Assembly: GCA_024362935.1 (NCBI GenBank)
Contig: JANCRA010000040.1
Coordinates: 868,001-932,000, forward strand
Direction of reading: 5' to 3'
DNA: 64,000 nt
Source: Setophaga petechia
Taxonomy: Eukaryota > Chordata > Aves > Passeriformes > Parulidae
Shown in pieces: positions 10,536 through 22,410 of the stretch. The first letter of the stretch is position 1, and the number at the start of each line of letters is the position of its first letter. Under the pieces are notes generated by a model. It saw only the letters and a program-made list of their open reading frames with translations. It was not told the origin of the DNA and did not search any database. The translations under genes were made by a program, and so were the position numbers.

Positions 10536-13036
10536 TGTTCCCACTGACAGCTAAAGGAATTCTGCATACAGATTCAATGCCATTTTGAGTTCAAAATTAC
10601 TGCATTTTTCCCCAGAAGTCAAGAAATTTGCAATCAAATAAGATCAATACCAGAAAAAATCTGTCAAAGTCAGCTATGATTGAATCATGAGGTTGTTGAG
10701 TGACTCATGCATTTAATTCCAACATAGATGAAAAAAAAAATCCAGAAATTTTTTTTCAGGGCTTGACTAGTATTGCAGAAACATCAAAGCTTCTAAACTT
10801 GCTTAAGAATCTGTCCTACTCATCATCTCTCCAGTAATCATCCAGCATCCACGAATGCAATCACCTGATGCTGAGTTGGCTTCTCTCCTGGAGATGAGAG
10901 GATCCATTAAAATCTGCAAAACATTACAAAAGTCCTATTTTAATGCACTAAAAATTTCCTTTTTGACTCAAAACTATATGACCACTCCATATCAGAATGA
11001 GGACTATTTTGTTCTTACAAGAAATTCCCCATCTGGCCGCCTGAACCTGGTTTCCAAAACTTAGTTAATTTTTTGAGACATTTTTGTTTACATGAAGAAT
11101 GTGGAACCAAGAAACTGCCAGATGCATGCAGGGGAGCTAAATAACAGAAGACATTGTACATATGGTGCTTAAATGCCCCTGAATGGAAGATTCAAATGTC
11201 CTTATCAAGACATACCCTGAATTCAGAGGTCCCTAGCCTACAAAACATGTTGGGTTTGGCTCAAACACAGTCAATATGTCAGTGTCATGATCTCCATACA
11301 GGAGTTAAGGATATTTTATATCTGTACATCAAACAGGTCTAGATAACTAACCAACACCAGCTGATCTTTTGAGCAATGCCATATATCCTGCATTTTGCCT
11401 GCTTCCTGCAACATCTGTAGGAATCCATAGCAAGCATAGCCCTCATCTATACATCTGATCTGTCACCATCAGTGAAAGGATGGTGTATCACCAAGAAATG
11501 TTCCTTGGGTTGCAGATTTTCCAGCTCAGAGTCCAAGCAAGATCGAAGGGAGAGAAAATGTCTCAAACCCCAAAATGTTCTGAAAGTGTGTAGAGAGTGT
11601 TGGGCCCATAGGTAATAGATAGGCCAAAGTCTCGGTCATGGGCTGAGGTTAAGCAAATTCAGCAGCATGTAAAAAACAAGATACAATGAAATATAAAGAG
11701 AAATTTTCAGATGTGAATCACAGGCAGTGATCACTGGTGTGTGAGGGAGGCTTAAGTGAGGAGGGACAGCAAATGACATCAATGCTGGAGGGGAGCCCTA
11801 GGGACCTTCAGAGAGTGAAGCTGGCAAGGCATGGGGAGCCACCTTGGCAACACCAGGCTACACTGGGATGAACACAATAACAGTGCTGAAAATACCCTAT
11901 TGAAGTATAGATGTATCAAAACTGGGACCAGTGGAGAAAAGTGATTTGTTTTTGAGAGACTTATTTGGGAAGAGGCCTGGAGGGCAGCAAAAGTAATTGT
12001 CAAGAGACAGTTGGGATAAAAAGAGGGGCAAGTTGTAGAGGTACCTGTCTGGAAGGTCTGCACCCAGCTCCCACAGCCTGAATCAGGGAAATAACAGCTA
12101 CTTTCTAACCATACTGTGTTTGCAAAACCCACCTGTACCATCCAGAGGGCTGCTGGGAACAGAGTATTTCCACTGTTTTGTTGGTACGCATTGAGCTTTA
12201 GTCTTTGTCTTACATTCACAGAGCAGAGAATCACTTAAACCATTCCTCTGCCTCAGCATTCCTAAAACTCAGCTTTGCCTTTTGCCATGAAGGCATGACA
12301 GAGGTGAGGTAAACCTCATTAGGTGACAGTTTCAGCTTAACACTGCACCATTCCTCAAATGTTGCAGAAACATTTTTAGGGACTAAGTGACATGTGAATA
12401 GTACTGTGGAGAAGCTGAAAAGAGAGAGATGAGCAGCAGAGCAAAAAGGCATTAAGCTGCTCAGGGCATCCTTAGAGATCCTTTTCCTGGGGTGTAGGGT
12501 ATGGATTCTGGGCTCATGCCTGGCAGAACAGGAGTTCAAAATGTACAGTGTGATATTTCAAGCAAAAAGAAAAGAATATTCCCCAAATACTCTCACAACT
12601 TCCTGAGACAGATTGGTTGTTTCAGCAATTCTGATTCAACCAGCTAAAACAAAGCATCAGGTTTCTATATATTATCCAGCCTGCTTTGCAAGCAGCATAA
12701 AAAAGCAGCTAAAGAAACAATCTTCCTGATTCCCTGCTTTCCCTTAACTTCCACGTTAGTTATGGATTCTCTCATAATAACAGTTGTGAGCCAAATTCAT
12801 CTTCCTTTCCAAGCAAATACTGTCTTATTCAAAACAGAATTTGCTGTAAAATTCATTTAAATCTGCCTTTATTTCAGTATGGCTATGCATAAGGGAGGAT
12901 TGGTGGATTTCTAGTGTAATGATCTTTTATCTGTAGGTTTGGGACTCAAACTACACCTGCAGTGAAGAAAATGTTTATAAATTAAAACTGATGCCTAAAG
13001 TACGGTAAAAACTGATTCAGCTCAGAAGAGTCACTT
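10536..13036. other. Spacer between repeat copy A and a CR1 end
   Basis: No recognised element. Two minus-strand frames (12539-12231 and 12234-11779; 102 and 151 residues) overlap by four bases. The second opens on GTG, and neither has a recognisable domain or codon pattern. The resemblance to a translationally coupled pair is accidental in a vertebrate genome. I looked for retroviral or transposase motifs because the flanking repeats might be LTRs and saw none. Confidence 0.5.
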
Positions 13037-13386
13037 ATTTAGCCTGGAGAAAAGGAGACTCAGGGGAGACCTTGCTCTCCACAACTCCCTGAAAGGAGGC
13101 TGTAGCAAGGAGAGTGTGACAGCCTCTTCTCCCAAGCTGCAAGCAACAAGACAAGAGGAAATGGCCTCAAGTTGTGCCAGTGGAAGTTTAGATTGGGTAT
13201 TAAGAAAGATTTCTTTATCAAAAGAATTTCCAAGCATTGGAATGGGCTGTCCAGGGAAGTGGAGTCACCATTCCTCAAGGTGTTTAAAAGACATGTAGAT
13301 GTGGTTTAGTGGTGGAATTAGCAGTGCTCATTAAAGGCTGGACTTGACCTTAGAGATCTTTTCCAACCTAAATGAGTCTATGACTT
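13037..13386 (+). mobile_element. CR1 LINE 3' end, plus strand
   Basis: This is the sense-strand 3' end of CR1. It begins at AGCCTGGAGAAAAGGAGACTC, a standard segment of the ORF2 3' end, and passes through GAAATGGCCTCAAGTTGTGCC. It continues through GGGCTGTCCAGGGAAGTGGAGTCACC and the TGGTTTAGTGGTGGAATTAGCAGTGC block. It ends in TTTTCCAACCTAAATGAGTCTATGAC, an eroded terminal octamer repeat. About 350 bp survive, all non-coding; the small frames on both strands inside it are not genes. It sits between the two unassigned direct repeat copies and could have inserted after their duplication or formation. Confidence 0.9.
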
Positions 13387-15290
13387 TTTAAAATGTCTGT
13401 AGAGGCTGGCAATCATTCCATTAGAGAATAATGAAAGAACAAAAAAAACCCCTCAAATCACTCACCCTATTTGCATCATCAGAATGTCCATTTCCTGCTT
13501 ACCATATATTACACTGTAGTTCATTAATTTCAAATCATAGAAAGCAAGTTACCAGTTCCCTGCTGTGTAGTTAATGAACCTAGTAAAAAACCCTACACTT
13601 CTCATCAGAAAATATAAATAACCTTAACAGCTAACTTGTGATTGAGTAGGATTTGTTTATCTTTTGGGAGCAGTTTATCAGAAATTATGTTATAAGCTTA
13701 AGCCATTAGAACTTTTTCAAGGTACCAAATTGCTAGTTCTATAAAATTAAGGAACTGCTTCTCCATTTTCACAGGTAATTGTAAGTAGTTTTGACAGATA
13801 TTAAGGTCTGTAATTCTAGAGAAATTGTGTGGAAATTCTGGATACACAAACACAAATTCCCTGGTTTGGTAAGAAGCATCAGTTGGGTGTTTCTCTTCTC
13901 AAATGCTTAAAAATATTATTCTGCATTAATTTAAACCCTCTTCAAGAAATATCAGTTTCATATAAAATGGAACCATTTGAGAATGGCTAAATAGCACCTG
14001 ATCTGCCCAGGCAGATCTTCTATTATTTTGATTACATTTTCTTTCAATTTTCTTCTCAAATTTGCCCTGGGACTTTTTTTCTCTAAGTTCAACGGCTAGC
14101 AGTCAAATATGAATTATGTTTGTGCAAACTATTAAGTGATTTATGTCCTTGCACAAAAATACCCTAGGTGGGTTCCCTGCATGATGCAAAGCAATGCTGA
14201 TTTAATTCCTGGGAACTACTCCTCTCATGAGTAAATCTTGCGAGGAAACTTGCATTCCACAGTGTCCTCAAAAGAGTAAGACTATTTTTTTTTAAGAGAA
14301 ACAACTTCTCTCTGACATCAAACTTATTGTTCCATAAATAATTCAAATTTAATTAGAATTACGATAGCATACTATCTATGGGAATATGTCTCAGTGCATA
14401 TTTTAAGGTGCTTAACAGGGCACACCCATAGAAAAACTTTTTAATTTCATGCAGATGTGCATATCTTTCCCTGCTAGTTTAGGTGGAGGGGCTAAGGCTC
14501 TTTTTATTCCTTACAAAGAGGAACTTTCCCTTCTTTAGAATTTGGATACTTGGTCCTAAATCATAGTCTCCAAACTGTATCCTCCTCCACACTTAGAGCA
14601 GTTCACCACACTTCTGTTAAGAAGGTAAAACATAACTGGTAGATTCTGTAATAGGAAATGGCTCCAAGGACTGACTTTTCAGGATCTACATCTACAATAA
14701 ATGAAACAAGTCCAGAGGAAACCTAAAGCCCCATGACATCCCTTTTTCCCACATCAGCATCCTCCCACAGCAGCATGCTCCTGAAGTTTTCTCCAGTTTG
14801 CAGTCCTCCGGGCAATGTGCAGCCATGGCTCAGGATATCACCAAGGCACTAAATTCTTTCCTGGAAGCTCCACGGCAGAGTCCAACATCCTTTGGGGTGA
14901 GAAGGGAGCTCAGCTGTCCAGGTGCAAGCTGTGTCTTGCCCCTTGCTCTCCATACTAGACAAGGGGACCAATCCCACCTGAATTAGGTCCAGATAGGAGC
15001 AGCGACACCAAAGATTGTGGCTGAGACACAGCTCACACAATTTAACTCTGTCAGAGTCTGTGAGAGCCCTAACCCAGTGCTCTGCTAAAGCATTGGAGAG
15101 GAAGGTGTCTTCAAAGGACAATTCAGAGAACTTCCATTAAAAGACTGAGGGTAGATCACGTGAGTGTTGTGTCACCTCAGTTACATGAAGGGACGTGAGC
15201 TTTGATTGCACTGGAAGTCTTAGCAAGGGAAGCACTATGGCAGCAGCCATTCGTAACTAATTGAGAGGCATTTCTCTGTCCATGGTCACA
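13387..15290. other. Unannotated AT-rich stretch
   Basis: Nothing recognised. A locally GC-richer patch at about 14700-15120 gives opposite-strand frames (14798-14986 plus, 14849-15121 minus), none with known features. Confidence 0.55.
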
Positions 15291-15632
15291 AAGTTACTGA
15301 CAAGGACATGCGTTCTGCTCACTGCCTACACACTCCAGAAGATTTATCAGAGTATGGATCATATCCCAAAGCACAGCACTAACAGGTCTAAAACATCCTG
15401 ATGTCTTATTAATAAGTTAATTGAATTCCACTGTAGCTCTCTCAGTATTAACGCATTTATGCTTGTCATGGACTGATAGACAGAGATGAATATGGAGATA
15501 TTTTAATAGCTTCTTACACAAACAGATTAACATCTATATATACATTATCATAAAAAAAGAAAAATTATTTTGGGAGTGCAACTCAAATTAAGAGGAGGTT
15601 GATATGGTAACCACTGCAATCAAAGTTTGTTT
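15291..15632 (+). repeat. Unassigned direct repeat, copy B
   Basis: This is the partner of copy A about 5.09 kb upstream. The same ordered blocks are found: TTCTGCTCA, CACTCCAGAAGATTTATCAG, TCCCAAAGCACAG, CTTATTAATAAGTTAATTGAA, GACAGAGATGAAT and GGTAACCACTGCAA. Similarity fades beyond GTTTGTTTTT on the right. On the left it may reach back to about 15240 (GGCAGCAGC against GACAGCAGC near 10157), but that is weak. Independent indels and many substitutions in each copy show the relationship is old. Confidence 0.75.
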
Positions 15633-18120
15633 TTCTTTATGTCAGGGGAAAAATATAGGTTGACTTCAAGAGGACTGGAATCATAAGCTACAATTTACTG
15701 CAGCAATTAGCCTAAAAAGTTGTCTTACTAGGAGACTGTATCACTGTCTTTGGCAGCTGAACATCTCTAAAAAGAGAAAGGAGTTCTGAGTGGTAGAGAA
15801 ATGTAATAACCTGATGACAGTAGGCTTTCTCCATCCTGCTATTTTTGTGGTGAGTTTGTTTCGGCAGCAGCTCATGGTAATTTTAAGCATCTAGTTGGAA
15901 GTTCTCCACAATACAAGTTGTCAGATATTTCTGTGGGATTTCTGCTTGGATGCCATAAAATTGTGTCTGAGCCAAACCGAAACTTTGATTCCTCCAGGAA
16001 TGCAATGTGAAACACCAGAGCAGAACCAAGATGGCATGACAGACCACTAGAAAACTATCTATTGTGTGGGTGGTGAGTAATGGACTACAACCAAAATGTA
16101 GTGGGGACTCATGTGCGTCCCCCAGCCAAATAATAACCAATTATATCTCTTCCCTGCAAGAATTGCACCAAAATAGCTTTCTCAGACAATTTCCCAGGTG
16201 ACTGCAGAGAACTCTAAACCAAGTTACCAATGACTTTATTGTCCAAGTGATTCAAGACACTTGAGAAACCCTCTACCTGCACAAAGTGTGTCTACACAGT
16301 GTAATGCAGGAAATAGCTCAAGCTCCTGAGCCAGAAGCAATGACCTGCATGAGAAAACAGGTCACAGAAGGATCCACTTAGCAGCAGGTAATTTCCTACA
16401 GAGCCTTTTCAAAACTGCACATTACCTCAAGATGACCCCTATCTCCCTCCTGATATCCTCATGTAATGGATGCAGGAGAATTACATGAGAATAAAGCCTG
16501 AGTTTGTAAAACACTTTCAGAGACACTTTCCTGTCCATGCGCACAGGTAATAGGTCCCTGGAACTGGACACTTCACTCACTTTTTCTCATCATTCTTCCT
16601 CTTTCTCTACAAAGCTGATGAACAAACGGTGAGCCCTCCAGTGGCCAAAATAATGTATTTCCTACTCCATGTATGATTCCAGTCCACCCTTCAGATGCTC
16701 TAACTGGTTTTTCCCTGTGCACTATAGCTAAGGCTATGATCAGAGCTAACAGCTTGATATCCAGAGAATGCTAGAGAAATGTAGGAAGGACACGATTACT
16801 TGGAAAACACATGGAGAGATTGATACTACTGGAGAGCATAGCAAAATGTCTCCATTTTATTTTCAAAGTGGATAAGGAGCAGCCTCTGGGACTGCATTCT
16901 AGGATGAGAAAAAGGGACATTCATCATAACACCAGCAGGACAACAGAAAGATCCTGGATGAAAGGCCTTTCAGAAAAGCCCTTCCATGTTTTCCCATCAA
17001 AGGCATTGATTATCCAGTATCTGAAATGTGCTCAGTAGCTCACAGGATGTGTGATAGGCTTTGACACTATCCAGAAGCATTTCCATTGAAATAGGACATT
17101 AACAGAAAAAAGGTTAGAGAAGAGTGATGATAAATTAACAAGCAAACAAACATAGTGACTTTGGGGGCTTTACAATCCTGTTCCTGTGTTTCTTCCTTTA
17201 CAAAACCCCTTCCTTAAACTCACTGTTCTGTAAGGGCAGGGAGGAGTAAGGAAAGGGGGTTTTTGCATCTTCTTCCTCCTGCCCCTCAAAGCTCTGGGTT
17301 TCTGTTCCCTCTGAAAAGGCACCATTATTCCAGCTGCAGGCTATAGCAGGGCCTGAGTGATATAGGTGAGGTTTCACAAGGCAGATGTGGCACTTTGCTT
17401 TGCAAGGGAGGCACTTCAGTTTGTGGCTGTGTCATTTGGACAGAAGGTGGCTTTGCAACGAGTGACCTGCTGACCACAGAGCACAGAGGCAGTCACAGCT
17501 CCTGGTGAGGAAGCTGCAGGGTTCATTTACAGCTGCACCTCCACCATTCACTCAAAAGAATTTAGACATAGGTACATTAGAATAAAAACATAGGGTACTT
17601 TTAAACACCACTTCTCAAGTTAATGGCTGTAAGGTAAAGACTGCGAAGGCTACAGTTTGAAAGACTTTCCTTTGATTCAGAGGTATTAACTTTCAATCCT
17701 TTTAAGGTTGTACTTTAATTACAGTTTCCACAGTCTTCACTACTTTTTTCCATTAGAGCAATTATGGAGTAATTCAGACTATTCTTCTAAAGCAAAAACC
17801 AATTATTCCTGATTTGAAAAATCTGTGGGTTTTTTTAAGTGAAAAATTAAAAATGCAATGAATAGGTACTATATCTAAAGGCATAGTACCTAATTTTTAA
17901 GCCTCATGACAAATTGAGCTAGCTATTTAATATAGCAGCTCACATTTAGAAATAATTTAAGTTGACAGCATTTCAGGCACTACATTAGAGTATCTATGGA
18001 CTTATAAACAACTCTGGCTTATACCAGGTGAGAACAGCATCAAAATTTCCTCTACCATTTTTGTGTTAAAGAACTTGCACACTAAAATGTCTCCATAGTA
18101 AAGAAAAGAATCTAGAAGTC
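15633..18120. other. Unannotated stretch, GC-richer patch at 17220-17540
   Basis: No gene or named repeat. The 17220-17540 patch is visibly richer in G and C than its surroundings but carries no long frame. A 10-bp perfect inverted repeat lies at 17863-17892. Short frames at 15883-16140 (minus) and 16811-17038 (plus) have no recognised features. Confidence 0.5.
17863..17892. repeat. Short perfect inverted repeat
   Basis: TAGGTACTAT (17863-17872) and ATAGTACCTA (17883-17892) are exact reverse complements around a 10-base loop. The stem is too short for a microRNA precursor and no downstream T-run marks a pol III terminator. Confidence 0.6.
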
Positions 18121-21100
18121 AGTTTTTGGAGTTCCTTGTCTCCAACAGTGATTTACCATCTCAGGTAAGACCAGTGCCACACCCGAGGCCAGGAAATTTA
18201 TTATCCCACCTTTCCTTGAATGGGACCAAGGATGGCACCTTCAACTGTGCTCCAATGGGCTCCAAAAATGAGGTCCACCAAGCCCAGCAAAGTAATTGCA
18301 TTCCTCTCATGGAGCAAAACAAAGATGCAAACATTCAGTAAGGTGGTTCCATTGCCTCTTCTTTCTATAACCACACTAGAGATGGGACCATGTGTCTTTT
18401 GTGGTAACAAATATTTGCTTCCTCTTGAACCAGGGACCCCTTCCAGCACTTGCACAGTGCAGTTCACGTGAGCTGTACACACCAAGTACATCTACACTGC
18501 AGGCTGAGCCTGGGGGTCTCAAGCCCCCGCACCTGAGAGACCTGCACCACTACACCAGATTTGTCAACCTAAGACCCTTCTTGCCAAGCCTGGGCTGGTG
18601 TAGGTATGCCCTGAGTCACAAACCAGGGCCAGTCATGCCCAGCTCTGTGTGCTAAAGCAGATTGTAGCACAGACCCTGCCTCAGGTTGCTTACAGACAAC
18701 ACAGAAGGCAGGGGAACAAAAGGACCCAGATGTTCTCAACTGCTGTGAAGTGTGCAAAGAAATGAAGCTTAGCAAAAGGTTCAGTAAGAGAGTGTCATAC
18801 AATGTTCTGTTTTTCAGATACAGCCTTAACTTAAAAATCTTGATGATGTTTAACAGATATTTCATATATCCCATTAGTAGGTATAATAGAGATCTAAAAT
18901 ACCAGTATACTCCTAATATTATCTTAAATTTAATTTCTTCCTATTCAGCTACTCAAGCTACTCTGACCAATTTTGACAGAACTTTCAAGTTGTGTGCGAA
19001 AAAGGAGAATATCAGAGCATGGAAATTTCATTTTTGTGAACAATTTATCGGTATTATCCCTGCAGATTTTCTTATCTCTGGCATTATATTTTGTTTCACT
19101 GGAAATGCTTTGTCCAGATCAAAGCATTTTAAGACTATTCATCCTTTTAGACTACATCATGTGTACAAAGTGTTTACAAATACATAATATAGCATTTTAT
19201 TAATCTAATACAGTAACATAAAAGGATCCATAGTCAAACACAGAAGGAAAAAATTAAAATTCAACGTGGCTTCTAAAAAAAATACAGCAGAATTTTCTCA
19301 AATAGCAAAAGGGAATACTTCAACGCTGTGGGAATTTTTTTAACTTTTTCCCAAAACAATATACCTCTGTAATCAACATTTTGTTACAAAGCATTTTCAA
19401 TCTCATGAAAAAAAAGGAAGATTGTTTAATCAGTTTCTCTTTCCAATTAATTCTACTCTCTAGTACTATCCTCAGAGCTGTTACTTATAAGCTTGGATTT
19501 CAAGAGACAATAGTAATAAAAAAGTGGGAATTTCTGGTTTCCATGGGGCCTTAAGCCATACACATATCCCATCCAGTGGGCAGTCACACCACAGGCACAG
19601 GAGGAACAAAAGATATTTGCCATGACCAGAGCATTTGCAAGAAGAGAGAAGAATGAGGGATATGTACGTGGAAGGGAAGGCAGACGTACACCTTTCCCAT
19701 CAACCTTTGCCATGAACTTCATAAGGTTTTGTGTTACCCTTACTTGCTGTATTAGTCTTTATGTTTTGGGGTGTTCCTTTATTTCATCTTTTTTCTGAGC
19801 TCTTCTCCTTGAATAAGGTGAATAAATTCTTTTCTTTAAGTTACATTATTACAAAACATGGTCTCAATGAGTGTTAATGAATCTTCATCATCTGGGGACA
19901 GACGGAAAGGCAGGGCTGTGTTGTTGCTGTTATAAAAGAACAAAAAATATTTAAATTAAAAAGCTGTATAATACTAAGATAGAATATCAAATTTACTAAT
20001 TTAAGTACAGGATTCCTGATTTAACAGTGATAAATATATGTTTTTTAACACAATAAAAATATGTTACACTTTTCAAAATGTATATTAATTGCTTTATACA
20101 GTTCAACCACATAGTAATGTGATTCCGTAACTGGTCCCTGTAATATGCTCACCATCAAACACTTCCTAATTGCCAGAAAGGACTACATGAGTTGAAACCA
20201 GCTCAAGGCCATTACTCTCTTCAAAATTGCTTTGCTATTAGCTCAGTTTTTATATTAACTCTGTCTGTGCTGGTCTGGCTAACTCAGAGAGATGTAACCA
20301 CTAATGACCACAGAGAGAAATATTTACACCCCCAATTGATCTACTCAGCTGTTGATAGTTGTTTATCTACAACAAAGGCCACCTTTGCCTCCCCTTTTCT
20401 TAGTGAGATAAAACTCACATTCTTTGTGACAGCTGTGGTCAGTCACACCCTGTGTTGTTCTGTGGGCTCCATGGGCACATTGCCCTTACCCATCTCCTCT
20501 CAGCCATCTTCCATTTTAGAGGTTTATTGGCTGGTCATAAGTAACAGCATAGATATTTTCAAAAATACAACCTGTTTGGGGAAGCCTGTATGCAGTAATG
20601 TTCTTCACACCCTGAAGACAATGATAAGATTTTACGTTCATGAGCTGCACTGGTGAACAGCACCAAAAAGGGAAAAGAAAAATATCAAAGGAGGGAAGAG
20701 GATACAGAAGAACCCTTAATGTATTTAATATGGAATTATATTAAATCCAAACTGAATTATTTCATTATTACCAGTTTTTATTGTAGTATTCTCTTGGTAA
20801 CAGACTAATTTTAATGCAACGGCATATTAGATTTCAGACTAGAAAGAAAATGCAGATTAACTAGAATATATATATTCACCAATAATTGCCACCTAGTGAA
20901 GAAAAGGAAAAAAATGGATATAATTAAACTAGAATGTAATGAGTTTTATAACTTCAGTGACTTTTGACTGAATATGAAACATTTAATGTCCCTATAGGGA
21001 CTGAATGAGAAATGACTTTGTGTTACACTATCTCTTAGCCCTTGAAGATTTAAGCCAAATGAAAACTGTCGATCACTTTGCATACAGTGCTCTGAAAGGT

Positions 21101-22410
21101 CAGCTGTGAGTAGTGTCTTCCTCTTGACCTGTCTGGATTCTCAAAATTGGGGGTAGTGTTATGTTTACAGAACCTACAGCTCGAACTGCAACTTAAAGTA
21201 GCATTTTAGCTGATGGAAGAAAGAGTGTTTGGGACATCTGTCCTGAGAAGAATCCATAAGTGTGTACTCCTCTGTCTTCCATCTGCCCCAGCTCTGTCTT
21301 TCTTGCTCCTCCTTGTAAGCACCTTCAAGTCCTGATATACTTTCATTTCACAGGGTGTTTAAATGATTTTTGGGTGGCTTTCCCAGATCAAAGAAGCATG
21401 GTGTGATAAAAACTATCCAGAAAGACAGAAGGGGATGAATTTCCAGCAAGGTTTGTCCTGCTGTTCTATGTAGCTCCCTTTTCCCAGCTACTCAGCAAGG
21501 ACGCAGGATTCTCACCTTGGCATGTTTCACTGCAGATGTTACCATCCAGGGTAATGTGTATTTCATAGCAGATTACACCAATTTAAAGGGTTACTGGGTA
21601 TCCTCCAGAGGCTACTAGAACCATCACAGAGCCAGAAGACACACACCCACATGACATTGCAGCTGTGAAGAATGACAGACAGTCCCATGCCCTGAAAGTG
21701 TGCAGGGTTTGATGGATCTGGGATCACCTTTGCTGGGTCCCAGCTGCTCTGTGTAATGGCAGTAGCTGTCCTCAGTCTTAGTGCTTCAGCAAGAAACCCA
21801 TGGGGGTTTTTTTATTCTCTGTGAGGCCTGTTTGGCTAGTCCTCGGGATTTTAGATAGACCTGGTCAGATGCAAAGGAAACACTAACATTTGAAAAAAGT
21901 CCTAAAAAGCAGCATGAACCAGAAACATTTCTGAGTATACTGATATGGTTTTAAGGGAAAGAATACAAATTTAAAATTCTAATTACAGTCACCTTCCCTC
22001 TCTTCTTCTAAAGAAACAGAACTTAGGGGAAAAAAATATTTTTAAGGATGTATTTAGATGCTTAGTCTCAGAACCTTCTTTGTGCTTTACAAAGAAGAGA
22101 TTAAAGTTATTAAAAGGAAAACAGAAAAATAAAGCACACAAGCCACCCAACCTCATCAAACACAGGGAAAGGAGAGACAGGTGTCTATCTACTCCATTAG
22201 TGTACATTGCAACATGACTAAATACAGGAGTGCTGCTTGCAAAATGGAATCTAGGCAAATTGCCCAACAGATGGTACAACCTATTAGCAAAGAAACTTTC
22301 TAAAGGATGATAAGCTACTGCAGGAAATACAGGCTTTCTCATATTGGAAGGAAGGTAGTTTGTAGGGATGTAGGACTCTGTGAAAGAGAGTCCAATTTTA
22401 ATCCTCAAAT
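18121..22410. other. Unannotated stretch with the longest chance frames
   Basis: The largest open frames of the window lie here: 18750-19187 (145 residues, opens on GTG), 20192-20656 (154 residues, opens on TTG) and 22408-21989 on the minus strand (139 residues, opens on TTG). None has a domain, signal-anchor pattern or low-complexity feature that I can tie to a family, and none lies beside splice signals that would join it to another frame. They are most likely chance frames in AT-rich DNA. Confidence 0.55.

Noticed and set aside
11779..12539. Two minus-strand frames overlapping by four bases, like a coupled bacterial pair
   Set aside because: The second frame opens on GTG, neither has known features, and the surrounding CR1 and SINE elements show this is vertebrate nuclear DNA.
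10213..15632. Full-length endogenous retrovirus bounded by the two direct repeats
   Set aside because: No retroviral motif, primer-binding site or TG...CA termini could be found, and the interior is ordinary AT-rich sequence with a CR1 3' end. Kept only as an untested alternative.
18495..18566. Minus-strand tRNA-like segment with A-box-like GTGTAGTGGT and B-box-like GGCTTGAGACCCC
   Set aside because: The boxes are about ten bases too close together and no acceptor or anticodon stem can be drawn. Probably coincidental, or too decayed to call.
20192..20656. 154-residue open frame, the longest in the window
   Set aside because: It opens on TTG, has no recognisable domain and no neighbouring splice-compatible frames. 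Such frames are expected by chance in 64 kb of AT-rich DNA.
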